Part shown: piece by piece, positions 5,853 to 6,388 of the stretch | Position numbering within the stretch: position 1 is the stretch's first letter | How the letters are laid out: every line of letters begins with the position of its first letter | Assembly (NCBI GenBank): GCA_001800075.1 | Contig: MGUR01000037.1 | Coordinates: forward strand, 11,191-17,578 | Reading direction: 5' to 3' | Origin: Elusimicrobia bacterium RIFCSPLOWO2_01_FULL_59_12 | GTDB taxonomy: Bacteria > Elusimicrobiota > Elusimicrobia > 2-01-FULL-59-12 | DNA length: 6,388 bases | Translations under genes and position numbers: made by a program | Notes under the pieces: model-generated | The model's input: the letters and a program-made list of their open reading frames with translations, nothing else | The model's database searches: none | Told to the model about the DNA's origin: nothing

Positions 5853-6388
5853 ATGCTCCGCTACTTAACGGCAGGTGAATCACACGGCAAGTCGCTCACC
5901 GCCATCCTGGAAGGGATGCCGGCGGGCGTCTCTGTCACCGAAGAGGACATCAACCGCGAGCTGGCGCGGCGCCAGAAAGGCTACGGCCGCGGCGCGCGCA
6001 TGACGTCGATTGAAACGGACAACGTCGAGGTCGCCAGCGGGATCCGGTGGGGAGAAACGCTTGGCTCGCCGATCTCGATGACGATCCAAAACAAAGACTG
6101 GGAAAAATGGCAAAAGCTGCTGTCCGCCAACCCCGCGGATCGCGATGAATCCAAGCGGGTGATCAAGCCCCGCCCCGGGCACGCCGATCTGGTGGGCGTT
6201 CTGAAATTCGATCGCAAAGATATTCAGGATATCCTGGATCGCGCTTCCGCCCGCGAAACCGCCGCGCGCGTGGCGGTGGGCGCCGTCTGCCGCAAGTTGC
6301 TGTCCGCCTTCGGGATCCGCGTGTTTTCCTATGTCCGGGAAATCGGCGCGGTCCGGGCGAAGAACATCCCGAAAGACGCGGAGGACAT
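5853..6388 (+). CDS. aroC: Chorismate synthase (5' half, runs off the window)
   Basis: The first 178 residues of chorismate synthase, which uses reduced FMN to convert 5-enolpyruvylshikimate-3-phosphate to chorismate, the last step of the shikimate pathway. Diagnostic motifs are GESHGKS (8-14), RRQKGYGRGARMTSIETD (39-56), KPRPGHADL (105-113) and RASARETAARVAVGAV (130-145). His11 and His110 are the two invariant active-site histidines, and all visible signature residues are intact. The usual enzyme is roughly twice this length, so about half is missing beyond 6388. The ATG at 5853 is chosen because it gives the canonical MLRYLTAGESHG start. No Shine-Dalgarno is visible in the short gap after aroE, so translation is likely coupled to it. 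Two of the seven shikimate-pathway steps are thus encoded side by side here. Confidence 0.96.
   Translation, partial: MLRYLTAGESHGKSLTAILEGMPAGVSVTEEDINRELARRQKGYGRGARMTSIETDNVEVASGIRWGETLGSPISMTIQNKDWEKWQKLLSANPADRDESKRVIKPRPGHADLVGVLKFDRKDIQDILDRASARETAARVAVGAVCRKLLSAFGIRVFSYVREIGAVRAKNIPKDAED

Noticed and set aside
4999..5883. A 294-codon open frame on the minus strand covering almost all of aroE
   Set aside because: It lies opposite a complete, motif-rich aroE. The translation is rich in Arg, His and Gln, as expected from reading a GC-biased gene backwards, and shows no recognisable motif.

Overview
The window reads as a piece of chromosome from a GC-rich bacterium, probably Gram-negative and hopanoid-making. 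Genes are packed tightly, with 4-bp start/stop overlaps, a zero-gap junction and 3' ends that overlap on opposite strands. UGA is used as a normal stop. Nothing points to phage, plasmid, transposon, CRISPR or RNA genes. The phylum cannot be settled from these genes alone.

Region 1 (2-2869, plus strand) is a hopanoid-associated cluster. It holds the 3' part of hpnA (NAD-dependent epimerase/dehydratase family), then hpnG (nucleosidase-like 'phosphorylase' that makes ribosylhopane from adenosylhopane), then a multi-pass membrane protein resembling GT-C glycosyltransferases. The reading frame of the third gene is broken by one in-frame TGA at 2225-2227. Its second half continues in the same frame to 2869, so it is either a recent nonsense pseudogene, a split gene, or a sequence error.

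Region 2 (2833-3384, minus strand) is a Nudix hydrolase of the ADP-ribose pyrophosphatase type. Its 3' end overlaps the 3' end of the glycosyltransferase by 37 bp, and its promoter lies in the 49-bp gap at 3385-3433.

Region 3 (3434-6388, plus strand) is a compact operon: a 70-aa two-helix membrane protein, a TldE/PmbA-family protein, aroE (shikimate dehydrogenase) and the first half of aroC (chorismate synthase). aroE and aroC catalyse two steps of the shikimate pathway. The link between TldE and that pathway is positional only.

I found no convincing new system. The most useful observations are the in-frame TGA, the short HpnG that seems to lack a mid-protein segment, and a pair of overlapping divergent promoters that may both give leaderless mRNAs.
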